Positions 1-6,789 of a stretch of DNA of 10,061 nucleotides are shown one piece after another; positions within the stretch are counted from its first letter, which is position 1, and each line of letters begins with the position of its first letter. The stretch is taken from assembly GCA_030610745.1 (NCBI GenBank), contig JAUWRC010000044.1, positions 1 to 10,061 on the forward strand, given 5' to 3'. A program made the translations under genes and the position numbers. The notes beneath the pieces are model-generated. The model was not told the DNA's origin. It saw nothing but the letters and a program-made list of their open reading frames with translations, and did no database searches. This DNA comes from Clostridia bacterium (GTDB lineage Bacteria > Aerophobota > Aerophobia > Aerophobales > AE-B3A).

Positions 1-11
1 GCATCACGAGA

Positions 12-893
12 TTACGCTCTCGGATGCGCTTTTTGATAGACCTCCTTTAATCTTTTTATACTCAGATGAGTATAAACCTGAGTAGTGGAAAGTCTCTCAT
101 GGCCAAGCAGTTCCTGCACAGAGCGTATATCTGCTCCCCGATTTAAAAGATGTGTAGCAAAAGAATGGCGCAGACTATGCGGGCCAGATACTTTATGGAT
201 ATTAACTAACTTCAGGTATTTATTTAATTTTCCCCTAAGGGCTCTATCGGAGAGCCTTTCTCCAAATCTATTTAGAAAAACCGCCTTTACTCCGGGTTTT
301 GCTTTTTCCTCTCGCAGCTGCAAATAACGAGCTAAAGCCTTTATGGCACATCTTCCCACTGGAATTATTCTCTCTTTATCCCTCTTACCTTTAACTTTAA
401 CTGTCTCTGCCCCAAAGTCAAGAGAGGATATATTCAGACCTACTAACTCCGCTACTCTCATCCCCGTAGCATATAATAGCTCCAGGGCTGCTTTATCTCG
501 GCAGTGAAAGAAATCCTCCCCTTCTACTGCTCCCAGGAGCTTTTCTATCTCATCCTCCTCCATAAAAGAGGGAATCTTCTTTCCTAGTTTTGGACCTCGC
601 AGGTTTATTAAAAGAAAAGATGAGAGGTACCCTTTTAAATAAAGGTAGTGGAAGAACTCTCTTAAGCTGGATACCCTACGCGCCAGAGTAGACTTTGCCA
701 GCCCTCGTCTTTGAAGCGAAGCCAGATATTCACGCACAAAAGGATATCCTACTTCCTTTAACCCTTTTTCCTTAAAAGAAAGAAATCCGAGGAAATCTTT
801 TATATCACTTGTGTAGCTTTTGATTGTATGAGAAGAGAGGTTTTTCTCCTGAGTAAGATATTGCCTGAACCTATCCAGCCACTCTAGCTTCAT
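12..893 (-). CDS. xerC: Tyrosine recombinase XerC/XerD family
   Basis: This cytoplasmic site-specific recombinase should resolve chromosome dimers at a dif-like site by cutting and rejoining DNA through a tyrosine. At 293 aa it has the normal length. Residues about 1-95 form the SAM-like core-binding domain, and about 108-285 the catalytic domain. All expected catalytic residues are visible: R146 (in ATGMR), K170, H239 and R242 (in HSLRH), H265 (in LLGH) and Y274 (in QVYTH). The chosen ATG begins MKLEWLDRF, which matches the usual start just before the first helix. An AAGAGG purine tract sits 4 bases upstream, which is rather close. It is the last gene of a dprA-topA-xerC run, the order found in Bacillus, where hslV and hslU follow. 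That context favours XerC over XerD, but sequence alone does not separate them, and a lone Xer protein acting by itself is also possible. Confidence 0.93.
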   Translation of the reverse strand: MKLEWLDRFRQYLTQEKNLSSHTIKSYTSDIKDFLGFLSFKEKGLKEVGYPFVREYLASLQRRGLAKSTLARRVSSLREFFHYLYLKGYLSSFLLINLRGPKLGKKIPSFMEEDEIEKLLGAVEGEDFFHCRDKAALELLYATGMRVAELVGLNISSLDFGAETVKVKGKRDKERIIPVGRCAIKALARYLQLREEKAKPGVKAVFLNRFGERLSDRALRGKLNKYLKLVNIHKVSGPHSLRHSFATHLLNRGADIRSVQELLGHERLSTTQVYTHLSIKRLKEVYQKAHPRA

Positions 894-917
894 TTATCCT
901 CTTCTTAGCGCATAGCT

Positions 918-966
918 GGTAGCGGTCGGATTTATCCGACATTGTGCGATAAATCGCACCGCTACT
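918..966. repeat. Dispersed repeat copy 1, three-way-junction hairpin element
   Basis: This 47-base core (919-965) is completely self-complementary in modules. An outer stem GTAGCG (919-924) pairs with CGCTAC (960-965). Inside it are two perfect 7-bp hairpins with 2-base loops: GTCGGAT/ATCCGAC (925-931 and 934-940) and GTGCGAT/ATCGCAC (944-950 and 953-959), separated by ATT. The fold would be a three-way junction in RNA or a clover-shaped cruciform in DNA. On the right it continues as TCTCCAAAAAACTTACAGC into the end of topA. It fills most of the 84-base gap between topA and xerC and ends about 24 bases upstream of the xerC start. Related copies lie at 6637-6742 and 8079-8096. No U-run follows on the minus strand, so a simple rho-independent terminator is unlikely. 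Confidence 0.85.
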
Positions 967-977
967 CTCCAAAAAAC

Positions 978-3101
978 TTACAGCTTACAGATTATAGCTT
1001 TTTTTACCACCTTATAGGGGATTTCTCCCAATTTTAACTCCTCTATTTTGTAATCTTTGATTTTTGCGCCGCACTCTGGACACTTAAAACCGCTCTTATC
1101 TCTAAAAATATAGGAATTCCCGCAATGAGGGCAGCTCTCTTTAATCGGAACCTCTCGAGAGATAAACTTACATTTAGGGAATTTTGAGCAGCCATAAAAT
1201 ATAGCTCCCTTTTTTGATGTTCTTTCTATTATTTCTCCTTCACAATCAGGAAAAGGACATCTTATCCCTGTTTTATTAAGCAGGGCTTTGGTGTTCTTGC
1301 AGTTCGGATAATTAGAGCAGGCGAGAAACTCTCCGTAGCGGCCGAATTTAAGAATCATCTTTGCTCCGCATTTCTCACAATTAATGGGAGCAATCTGAAC
1401 CCCCTCTTTTTTAATGTTTTTCATTTTTTTCTTCGCTTTGCTCAAGTCTTTGCTGAAGTGTTTATAAAAACCGTCTACCAGAGCTGTCCATTTCTTTTCT
1501 CCTTCTTCAACCGTATCCAGATCCTCCTCCATTTGAGCAGTAAAGCGGGTGGCAAGAACGGAAGAGAAATTTTTTACCAGAAGCTCATTTACTACCTTGG
1601 CCAAAAGAGTAGGGATGAGCTTGCCCTTTTGCCAACTCACATAGTTCCTCTTTTTGATAGTGGAGATAGTAGGAGCGTATGTGCTTGGCCTTCCTATCCC
1701 CTTTTCTTCCAGCACTTTTACTAAAGAAGCCTCAGTATAGCGAGATGGAGCTTCTGTAAAATGCTGTTTTGAGGCAAGCTCTTTTAACTTTAACTTTTCT
1801 TTTTCTTTAACTGGAGGTAGACTCTTTTCCTTTTCATATTTCTGTTTAGAAACAGCCATAAATCCGGGAAATTTAATCTTTTTTTCTTCGGCTCTGAAGA
1901 GATACCCTCCTCCCTGGATGTCCACGGTAATCTTGTTCAGGATTGCCTTTTCCATTTGAGAGGCAAGAAATCTTCTCCAGATTACCTCGTATACTTTGAG
2001 ATGTCTTGGGGATAAATATGGCTTTAGCTTCTCAGGAGTTCGCCAGATTTTGGTTGGCCTTATAGCTTCGTGGGCATCCTGACTCGATTTTTTATTCTTG
2101 TAGCGAGGTATTCTCAGCGGCAGAAACTCTTTCCCAAACTCTTTTTCAAGATGCCGCCTTGCCTCTAGCTGCGCTTCTCTAGCCACTCGTACAGAATCTG
2201 TACGCATATAGGTAATGAGACCCACTCTTTCTTCATTTCCAATTTCTTCTCCTTCATAAAGGTCCTGAGCTATTCTCATAGTCTGAGCGGGAGAAAGTTT
2301 AAGATAATAGCTGGCTGCCTGTTGTAGAGTGCTGGTAATAAAGGGAGGAGGGGGAAATATTTTTTTCTCTTCGGCAGTGAGCTTTGCTACCTTATACTCT
2401 TCTTCTTTTATCTTTTCCGCCAGCTGTCTCGCCTTTTCCTCACTTAATATCTTTACTCTCTTATGCTCAACCTGAAATAACTTTGCCTCCAGAAGACTCC
2501 CCCCAGCAAGAAGAGTAAATTTACCCGTAATGGTCCAGTACTCCTTCTCTACGAACTTCTCAATCTCTTTTTCTCGTTCACAAACTAGCCTTACTGCTAC
2601 TGACTGAACTCTTCCGGCAGAAAGTCCCCTTTTTACTTTTTCCCAGAGAAGAGGAGAGATTTTATATCCTACCAATCGGTCTAGCACTCTCCTTCCCTGC
2701 TGAGCATCTACTTTATTGAGATTGATCTCGGTGGGATTCTTTATAGCTTTCTGGATAGCCTCTTTGGTTATCTGATTAAAGACTATTCTCCCCTTTTTAG
2801 AGTTATTTAACTCCTGAGAAAGATGCCAGGCGATAGCCTCTCCTTCTCTATCCAGGTCAGTGGCCAGGTAAACCTTTTCGGCTGTCTTACTCAAATCCCT
2901 TAGTTTCTTTATAATCTTTCTTTTAGCAGGAATTATCTCGTAGCTGGGCTTGAACTCATTTTCGATATCTATGCCTATCTTTTTTTTCGGTAGGTCCTTT
3001 ACATGCCCATAACAGGACTCAACCTGAAAATTCCTACCAAGAAACTTATTGATAGTCTTCGCCTTAGCCGGCGATTCCACAACAACTAAATTTTTCGCCA
3101 T
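978..3101 (-). CDS. topA: DNA topoisomerase I (type IA)
   Basis: This enzyme relaxes negatively supercoiled DNA by cutting one strand through a 5'-phosphotyrosine bond. The 707 aa protein has the full bacterial layout. The N-terminal Toprim domain has E9 in VVVESPAKAKT and the DLDRE acidic motif (D82, D84, E86). The type IA core holds the active-site Y298 in GLITYMRTDS, followed by the conserved DAHEAIRPT (342-350) and GIGRPSTYA (468-476). The C-terminus holds three four-cysteine zinc ribbons: C575/C578/C595/C601, C615/C620/C638/C644 and C657/C660/C674/C677. It starts one base after the dprA stop, with AAGGGA eight bases before the ATG, so the two genes are probably co-transcribed and coupled. 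The last codons and the stop lie in the CTTACAGCTTACAG tail of the neighbouring repeat, so the final few residues may not be ancestral. Confidence 0.97.
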   Translation of the reverse strand: MAKNLVVVESPAKAKTINKFLGRNFQVESCYGHVKDLPKKKIGIDIENEFKPSYEIIPAKRKIIKKLRDLSKTAEKVYLATDLDREGEAIAWHLSQELNNSKKGRIVFNQITKEAIQKAIKNPTEINLNKVDAQQGRRVLDRLVGYKISPLLWEKVKRGLSAGRVQSVAVRLVCEREKEIEKFVEKEYWTITGKFTLLAGGSLLEAKLFQVEHKRVKILSEEKARQLAEKIKEEEYKVAKLTAEEKKIFPPPPFITSTLQQAASYYLKLSPAQTMRIAQDLYEGEEIGNEERVGLITYMRTDSVRVAREAQLEARRHLEKEFGKEFLPLRIPRYKNKKSSQDAHEAIRPTKIWRTPEKLKPYLSPRHLKVYEVIWRRFLASQMEKAILNKITVDIQGGGYLFRAEEKKIKFPGFMAVSKQKYEKEKSLPPVKEKEKLKLKELASKQHFTEAPSRYTEASLVKVLEEKGIGRPSTYAPTISTIKKRNYVSWQKGKLIPTLLAKVVNELLVKNFSSVLATRFTAQMEEDLDTVEEGEKKWTALVDGFYKHFSKDLSKAKKKMKNIKKEGVQIAPINCEKCGAKMILKFGRYGEFLACSNYPNCKNTKALLNKTGIRCPFPDCEGEIIERTSKKGAIFYGCSKFPKCKFISREVPIKESCPHCGNSYIFRDKSGFKCPECGAKIKDYKIEELKLGEIPYKVVKKAIICKL

Positions 3102-3102
3102 T

Positions 3103-4200
3103 TCACCTATCCCTTACAAACAGTTTTCCTGGGAGCTCTCTGGCCAGGCCCTTTATCTGAAGCTTCATCAGAAGTCCGCCTACTTTGGAAGCGGGAAGTC
3201 CGCTTTTACTTACCACCGAATCGATGTGAAGAGGCTCTCCTCCCAAAAGCTCGAAGACTTTTCTCTCCTCAGAAAATAAAGAAGGAATTTCCTCATCCAG
3301 AGCCTTTTTCTCTTTTTTACTCAAAGAGGAAAAATTTAATTCCTCTAATATATCCTCGGTACACTCTACCAGCTTTGCTCCTTCTTTGATGAGCCTGTTT
3401 ACCCCCTGGCTGTTAGGGCTGGTTATATTTCCGGGAATGGCAAAGACCTCTCGCCCTTGTTCTAAAGCAAAATCGGCAGTGATTAAGGCTCCACTTCTGG
3501 AGGGAGCTTCTACCACCAATACTCCTTTAGCCAGGCCGCTGATAATGCGGTTACGCTGAGGAAAGTGAGGGGCATCGGGCTCTGCCCCCAGGGGATACTC
3601 GGAGATTACGGCTCCTCTTTTTATTATTTCTTCTACTAATTTTTTATTCTCAGGAGGATAGATTACATTTACCCCAGAGCCCAAGACAGCGATAGTCCTT
3701 CCTCCTACTTCTAAAGTTCCCTGGTGAGCGGCGGTATCAATTCCTCTGGCCATTCCACTGACGATGGTGACTCCCTCTCTGGCCAGGTCTCGAGCCAGTT
3801 TTCTGGCTATCAATTTTCCGTAGGTGGTAGGTCTTCTCGTCCCCACTATGGCCAGGGCGTCTGACTCTTCTTTTTTTAATTTACCCTTTACATAAAGAAG
3901 AAAAGGAGGGTCAAATATCGTCTTAAGACTGGGAGGATAAAGGGGATCCTGAAAGCCGATTACTCGGATATTGAGCTTATCTATACGCTTCAGGTCTTCG
4001 TTTATATCTATATTCTTTACTCCTTGAATTATAGATGTTATGGCTTCTCTTCCTAATCCAGGGACCAGGGATAAGCTTTTGGCCGAAGCAGAGAGGACTT
4101 TCTGAGGAGACCCGAACCACTCTACCAATTGGCGGCATTTTTTTGAGCCAAGGTGGGGAATTTTATTTAAGAGTATCCAGTTTTTATAGGGGTTTGCCAT
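3103..4200 (-). CDS. dprA: DNA-processing protein DprA
   Basis: DprA (Smf) binds incoming single-stranded DNA during natural transformation and loads RecA. It is also widespread in bacteria not known to be competent. Counting from the chosen Met (365 aa), an N-terminal helix-hairpin-helix region (about 10-65, with IPHLGSKK) is followed by the Rossmann-like DprA core. That core has GTRRP (120-124), VSGMARGIDTAAH (147-159), LGSGVNVIYP (173-182), FPQRNRIISG (213-222) and SRSGALITADFALEQGR. A C-terminal winged-helix domain follows (about 305-365, with PLHIDSVVSKSGLPASKV). An in-frame ATG exists at 4212, but the one at 4200 has GAGGA five bases upstream and gives the usual N-terminus, so it is preferred. 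Its 5' end overlaps the DUF1015 gene by 17 bases and topA follows at once, indicating one operon. Confidence 0.93.
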   Translation of the reverse strand: MANPYKNWILLNKIPHLGSKKCRQLVEWFGSPQKVLSASAKSLSLVPGLGREAITSIIQGVKNIDINEDLKRIDKLNIRVIGFQDPLYPPSLKTIFDPPFLLYVKGKLKKEESDALAIVGTRRPTTYGKLIARKLARDLAREGVTIVSGMARGIDTAAHQGTLEVGGRTIAVLGSGVNVIYPPENKKLVEEIIKRGAVISEYPLGAEPDAPHFPQRNRIISGLAKGVLVVEAPSRSGALITADFALEQGREVFAIPGNITSPNSQGVNRLIKEGAKLVECTEDILEELNFSSLSKKEKKALDEEIPSLFSEERKVFELLGGEPLHIDSVVSKSGLPASKVGGLLMKLQIKGLARELPGKLFVRDR

Positions 4201-5575
4201 AGATTTCCTCATCTAAATCTCTTATCACCAGTCCGCTGAGAGGTTTGGGATAAAAATAGGTACTTTTGGGAGGCAGTTTCTTTCCAGAAAAACAGACTTC
4301 CTTCACTTGTTTTAAAGAAAAGGCTCTAAGGAAGAAAACTAACTGATATTTTTCTTTTTTAACCAGGTCGAGAGCTTCTGCTTCATCCTTTACAAAATCA
4401 ATCTCTTTTCCTTTTTCTAATTTATCTTTTTTCAGGATTTTTTTTAATATTTTATCGAGAATAACTGTACTCACCTCATTGGAAGGCTCCAACTCTGTGT
4501 CTGGCAAAACTTTCGGTCTTTTATGGGTTGGAGATGAGCCCTGTAAGACCGTTGATTCCTTCAGGGATAAAGATAATCTTCCCTCCCTATTTAGGCTTAA
4601 TAGATAATATCTATCCTCTCCCCAGTACATACCAAAAATAGGGTTTTTCTTCTCTTTCTGTAGTTCTTTAACTATACTCTCCCCCTGGATTTTGCTGGGT
4701 GCAGAAGGTAAGGGAAGCTTCTTTATTTGAAAGAAATCCTTCATCTTCGATTTTAATGCGGATAGCTCCCCCGGCTCTAGATTACCTATTAATCTGTGTA
4801 CAGGAAGAATACTTACGGCATCAGTTTCCATATTTAAAAAATACATCATGACAAAATCTCTTCCATTCTTTAATTGAGAGAGTCTTTTTCTTTCCTCATC
4901 CCGAAATCTGAGAGCAGTAAGATAACGGTGATGTCCATCGGCAAGAAAAAGCCTTTTACTCTCCATTGCTCTACATATTTGTCTAATTATACTCTCGTCT
5001 TCTATCCTACCTAGTTTATGCTTTACTTCATTGGCATCTATTATTTCAGAAATTGGCTCTTTTATTTCTAAATACTGCTCTATAAGATACGAGGGATCCG
5101 AATAAAGAGAAAAAATAGGGCTAAAATTAGCCCGGCAGGATTTAAGGAGTCTTAAGCGATCTGTGCCCGGTTTAGGGAGAGTCTCTTCGTGAGGCAGGAT
5201 CACTCCTGAGCTAAACTCCTCCAGCCTCATCAAGGCAAGAAATCCTCTTCTTTTTTCTATTTTTCCTTCAAGGCGATACTCCTTTTCATAAACATAAATG
5301 GCTCTGTTTTTTTCTTTTTTTAGTATACCGGCCGAGAGCCATTCTCTAAAGAATCGTCTGGCACGAATATACTTGTTTTCCTTGTCATTATCTCCAGGAT
5401 ACTCTTTACCAAGAATAATTCTGATAATATTGTAGGGATGCAAGGCATAGTATGACTCCTGATCAATGGCAGAGATAACATCATAGGGAGGAGCGGTTGC
5501 CTTTGCTAGCTCGCCCACTTTTTTTTCGTTATAAATGATTCCTCGGAAAGGACGTATCTTAAGTTGTTTGTTCAT
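4184..5575 (-). CDS. DUF1015 family protein
   Basis: I recognise this 463 aa protein as DUF1015 (COG4198 type), a family common in anaerobes and thermophiles. Typical marks are RPFRGI near the start (8-13), KATAPPYDVI (25-34), HPYNIIRI (46-53), LPHEETLPKPG (127-137), LADGHHRYLTAL (211-222), LPVHRLIG (257-264) and HKRPKVLPDTE in the C-terminal half. No signal peptide or membrane segment is evident, so it is probably cytosolic. Function is uncertain. I recall that some members have been linked to serine kinase activity of the SerK type, but I cannot verify that here, and the call stays at family level. The only plausible start is the ATG at 5575, which lacks a clear Shine-Dalgarno site and lies inside a repeat motif (ATGAACTATGAAC). 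It is 62 bases downstream of ndk and overlaps dprA. Confidence 0.85.
   Translation of the reverse strand: MNKQLKIRPFRGIIYNEKKVGELAKATAPPYDVISAIDQESYYALHPYNIIRIILGKEYPGDNDKENKYIRARRFFREWLSAGILKKEKNRAIYVYEKEYRLEGKIEKRRGFLALMRLEEFSSGVILPHEETLPKPGTDRLRLLKSCRANFSPIFSLYSDPSYLIEQYLEIKEPISEIIDANEVKHKLGRIEDESIIRQICRAMESKRLFLADGHHRYLTALRFRDEERKRLSQLKNGRDFVMMYFLNMETDAVSILPVHRLIGNLEPGELSALKSKMKDFFQIKKLPLPSAPSKIQGESIVKELQKEKKNPIFGMYWGEDRYYLLSLNREGRLSLSLKESTVLQGSSPTHKRPKVLPDTELEPSNEVSTVILDKILKKILKKDKLEKGKEIDFVKDEAEALDLVKKEKYQLVFFLRAFSLKQVKEVCFSGKKLPPKSTYFYPKPLSGLVIRDLDEEIYGKPL
4206..4210 (-). promoter_or_regulatory. Ribosome binding site of dprA
   Basis: GAGGA on the minus strand lies five bases before the ATG at 4200. 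It sits inside the end of the DUF1015 gene and decides the dprA start, because the upstream in-frame ATG at 4212 lacks a comparable site. Confidence 0.7.
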
Positions 5576-5605
5576 AGTTCATCGATTTTAGTTTTTCTTA
5601 CAGCT
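5570..5605. repeat. Repeat modules between ndk and the DUF1015 gene
   Basis: Two motifs shared with other gaps occur here. GTTCATAGTTCAT (5570-5582) is the exact reverse complement of 8168-8180, in the right arm of the large inverted repeat. CTTACAGCT (5597-5605) is the tail motif also found beside topA, ilvN and ilvE. The DUF1015 start codon falls inside the first motif. The rest of the 62-base gap (5576-5637) is AT-rich and shows no terminator or convincing promoter. Confidence 0.6.
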
Positions 5606-5637
5606 TTTTCACGATGTACGATTTTACTAACGACTAA

Positions 5638-6090
5638 TTAGCCGGGTTCACTTTCCAGCCAGTCTTTCTTTTTATAAGAATAGATTTCCTCAGGGTGAAA
5701 AAGGCATTCAATCTCTCGCTCGGCAGAAATTGGCGAATCCGAGCCATGAATAATATTTCTTCTTCCATCAGAGGCGTATTGTCCTCTGATCGTCTCTGGA
5801 GCAGCCTCCTCGGGTATTCTTTCTCCTATAATTTTTCTTATCTTTTTTACTACTCCTTTTCCTTCTACTACTAAAGCTATTGAAGGAGCAGCAAGCATAA
5901 ACTTAATTAAACCTGGGAAAAAATGTTTACCTTTATGAGGATGATAAAATTCCTTCGCCTTCTTTTCCTCCAGGCGGATCATTTTCAAAGCTACTATCTT
6001 GAATCCTTGCCCTTCTATTTCTTGGAGCACTTTACCTACCAGCGCCTTACATACTCCGTCTGGCTTGATTAATACCAGTGTTCTCTCCAT
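5638..6090 (-). CDS. ndk: Nucleoside diphosphate kinase
   Basis: This enzyme moves the gamma phosphate between nucleoside triphosphates and diphosphates through a phosphohistidine, balancing NTP and dNTP pools. At 150 aa it has the family's usual single-domain length. The N-terminal TLVLIKPDGV (4-13) carries the conserved active-site K9. HKGKHFFPGLIKFM (52-65) matches the usual HKGRPFF region. TIRGQYASDGRRNIIHGSDS (100-119) holds the phosphorylated H115 in the NIIHGSDS signature. The ATG at 6090 begins MERTLVLIKPD, exactly where the family starts, with AAAGG about ten bases upstream. It lies 45 bases after ilvN and 62 before the DUF1015 gene, so it probably shares their transcript, though nothing functional ties it to branched-chain synthesis. 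Confidence 0.96.
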   Translation of the reverse strand: MERTLVLIKPDGVCKALVGKVLQEIEGQGFKIVALKMIRLEEKKAKEFYHPHKGKHFFPGLIKFMLAAPSIALVVEGKGVVKKIRKIIGERIPEEAAPETIRGQYASDGRRNIIHGSDSPISAEREIECLFHPEEIYSYKKKDWLESEPG

Positions 6091-6135
6091 ATTAGATTAA
6101 CCTTTCAACTCAGTAAAAATGTCCTCTTTTCTCTT

Positions 6136-6621
6136 TTATGCGTTTTTTCCCTCTCGAGAAAGGGCAATTTTTCCTGTTCTGACCAATTTTTTTATTCCGA
6201 AGGGTCTTAAAAGGGTCAAGATTCCTTTGATTTTTTCTTCTGTTCCCGTAGCCTCTATAGTGAAACTAGAGGGATGGACATCGAGAATTCTGGCCCGAAA
6301 AATATCCGCTATACGCATTATCTCAGCTCTGTCTGCTCGCTTAGCACTTACTTTTACCAGTACCAATTCTCGTTCCACTGTATCTTGCTGGGTTAGATCC
6401 ACCACTTTGATTACATCTATCAGTTTACGCAGTTGCTTGATGACCTGTTCAATAAGCTGATTATCACCTGGCACGACCATAGTGATACAAGAGATAGTGG
6501 GATCCTCTGTCTCTCCTACAGCGAGGCTGTCAATGTTAAACCCTCGCGCGCTGAAGAGGGAAGCAATCCTGGCCAGAATCCCGAAACGATTCTCCACCTC
6601 TACTGAAATAGTATGTTTCAT
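6136..6621 (-). CDS. ilvN: Acetolactate synthase regulatory (small) subunit
   Basis: This is the regulatory subunit of acetohydroxyacid synthase, the first committed enzyme of valine, leucine and isoleucine synthesis. It activates the catalytic subunit IlvB and transmits valine feedback. The protein is 161 aa. An ACT domain fills about 3-76 (HTISVEVENRFGILARIASL) and an ALS small-subunit C-terminal domain about 84-157. Residues N11, G14 and N29 match positions of E. coli IlvH that matter for valine inhibition, so feedback control is probably kept. The frame runs upstream to an ATG at 6654, but those 11 codons come from repeat DNA. The ATG at 6621 has AGAGGGG eight bases upstream and starts where homologues do. 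The expected partner ilvB is not adjacent; ilvC lies upstream instead. It could equally be named ilvH. Confidence 0.94.
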   Translation of the reverse strand: MKHTISVEVENRFGILARIASLFSARGFNIDSLAVGETEDPTISCITMVVPGDNQLIEQVIKQLRKLIDVIKVVDLTQQDTVERELVLVKVSAKRADRAEIMRIADIFRARILDVHPSSFTIEATGTEEKIKGILTLLRPFGIKKLVRTGKIALSREGKNA

Positions 6622-6629
6622 TTTCTTTT

Positions 6630-6636
6630 CCCCTCT
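6630..6636 (-). promoter_or_regulatory. Ribosome binding site of ilvN
   Basis: AGAGGGG on the minus strand lies eight bases before the ATG at 6621. It fixes the ilvN start downstream of the longer frame that opens at 6654. It directly abuts the repeat that starts at 6637, so folding of the repeat could affect ribosome access. Confidence 0.7.
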
Positions 6637-6742
6637 GGTAGCGGTCGGATTCATGCAATAATTATTTGATAAATCAAACCGCTACATGTGCGATGAATCG
6701 CACCGCTGCTTCTCAAAAAATTTATAGCTTACAGCTTATATA
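6637..6742. repeat. Dispersed repeat copy 2, rearranged
   Basis: This copy has the same orientation as copy 1 but is expanded and partly degraded. GTAGCG (6638-6643) pairs with CGCTAC (6680-6685). The first inner hairpin keeps its left arm GTCGGAT (6644-6650) but not its right arm. A different hairpin, TTTGAT/ATCAAA with an AA loop (6665-6678), lies inside. Outside the outer stem is a perfect GTGCGAT/ATCGCAC hairpin with a GA loop (6688-6703), followed by CGCTGC. The tail TTCTCAAAAAATTTATAGCTTACAGCTTA parallels copy 1 and ends near 6740. The element occupies most of the 168-base gap between ilvC and ilvN; the remaining 6743-6789 shows nothing I can name. Confidence 0.75.
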
Positions 6743-6789
6743 GTTAATAGATGGCGGTGCATATATGACTTCAATGCTCGAATTCGATA

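Noticed and set aside
4201..4212. Longer dprA start at the ATG at 4212
   Set aside because: No comparable ribosome binding site precedes it, while GAGGA precedes the ATG at 4200 by five bases.
6150..6165. Stem CCCTCTCGAGAAAGGG as an ilvN terminator
   Set aside because: It lies inside the ilvN coding region and the minus strand continues with A residues, not the U-run needed for termination in that direction.
6622..6654. Longer ilvN start at the ATG at 6654
   Set aside because: The extra codons lie partly in repeat DNA and do not resemble IlvN. The ATG at 6621 has a good Shine-Dalgarno site and the normal N-terminus.
6656..6684. TTGATT with ATGAAT 17 bases on, as an ilvN promoter
   Set aside because: The -10 match is only three of six, and the whole stretch is hairpin repeat sequence, so the match is likely accidental.
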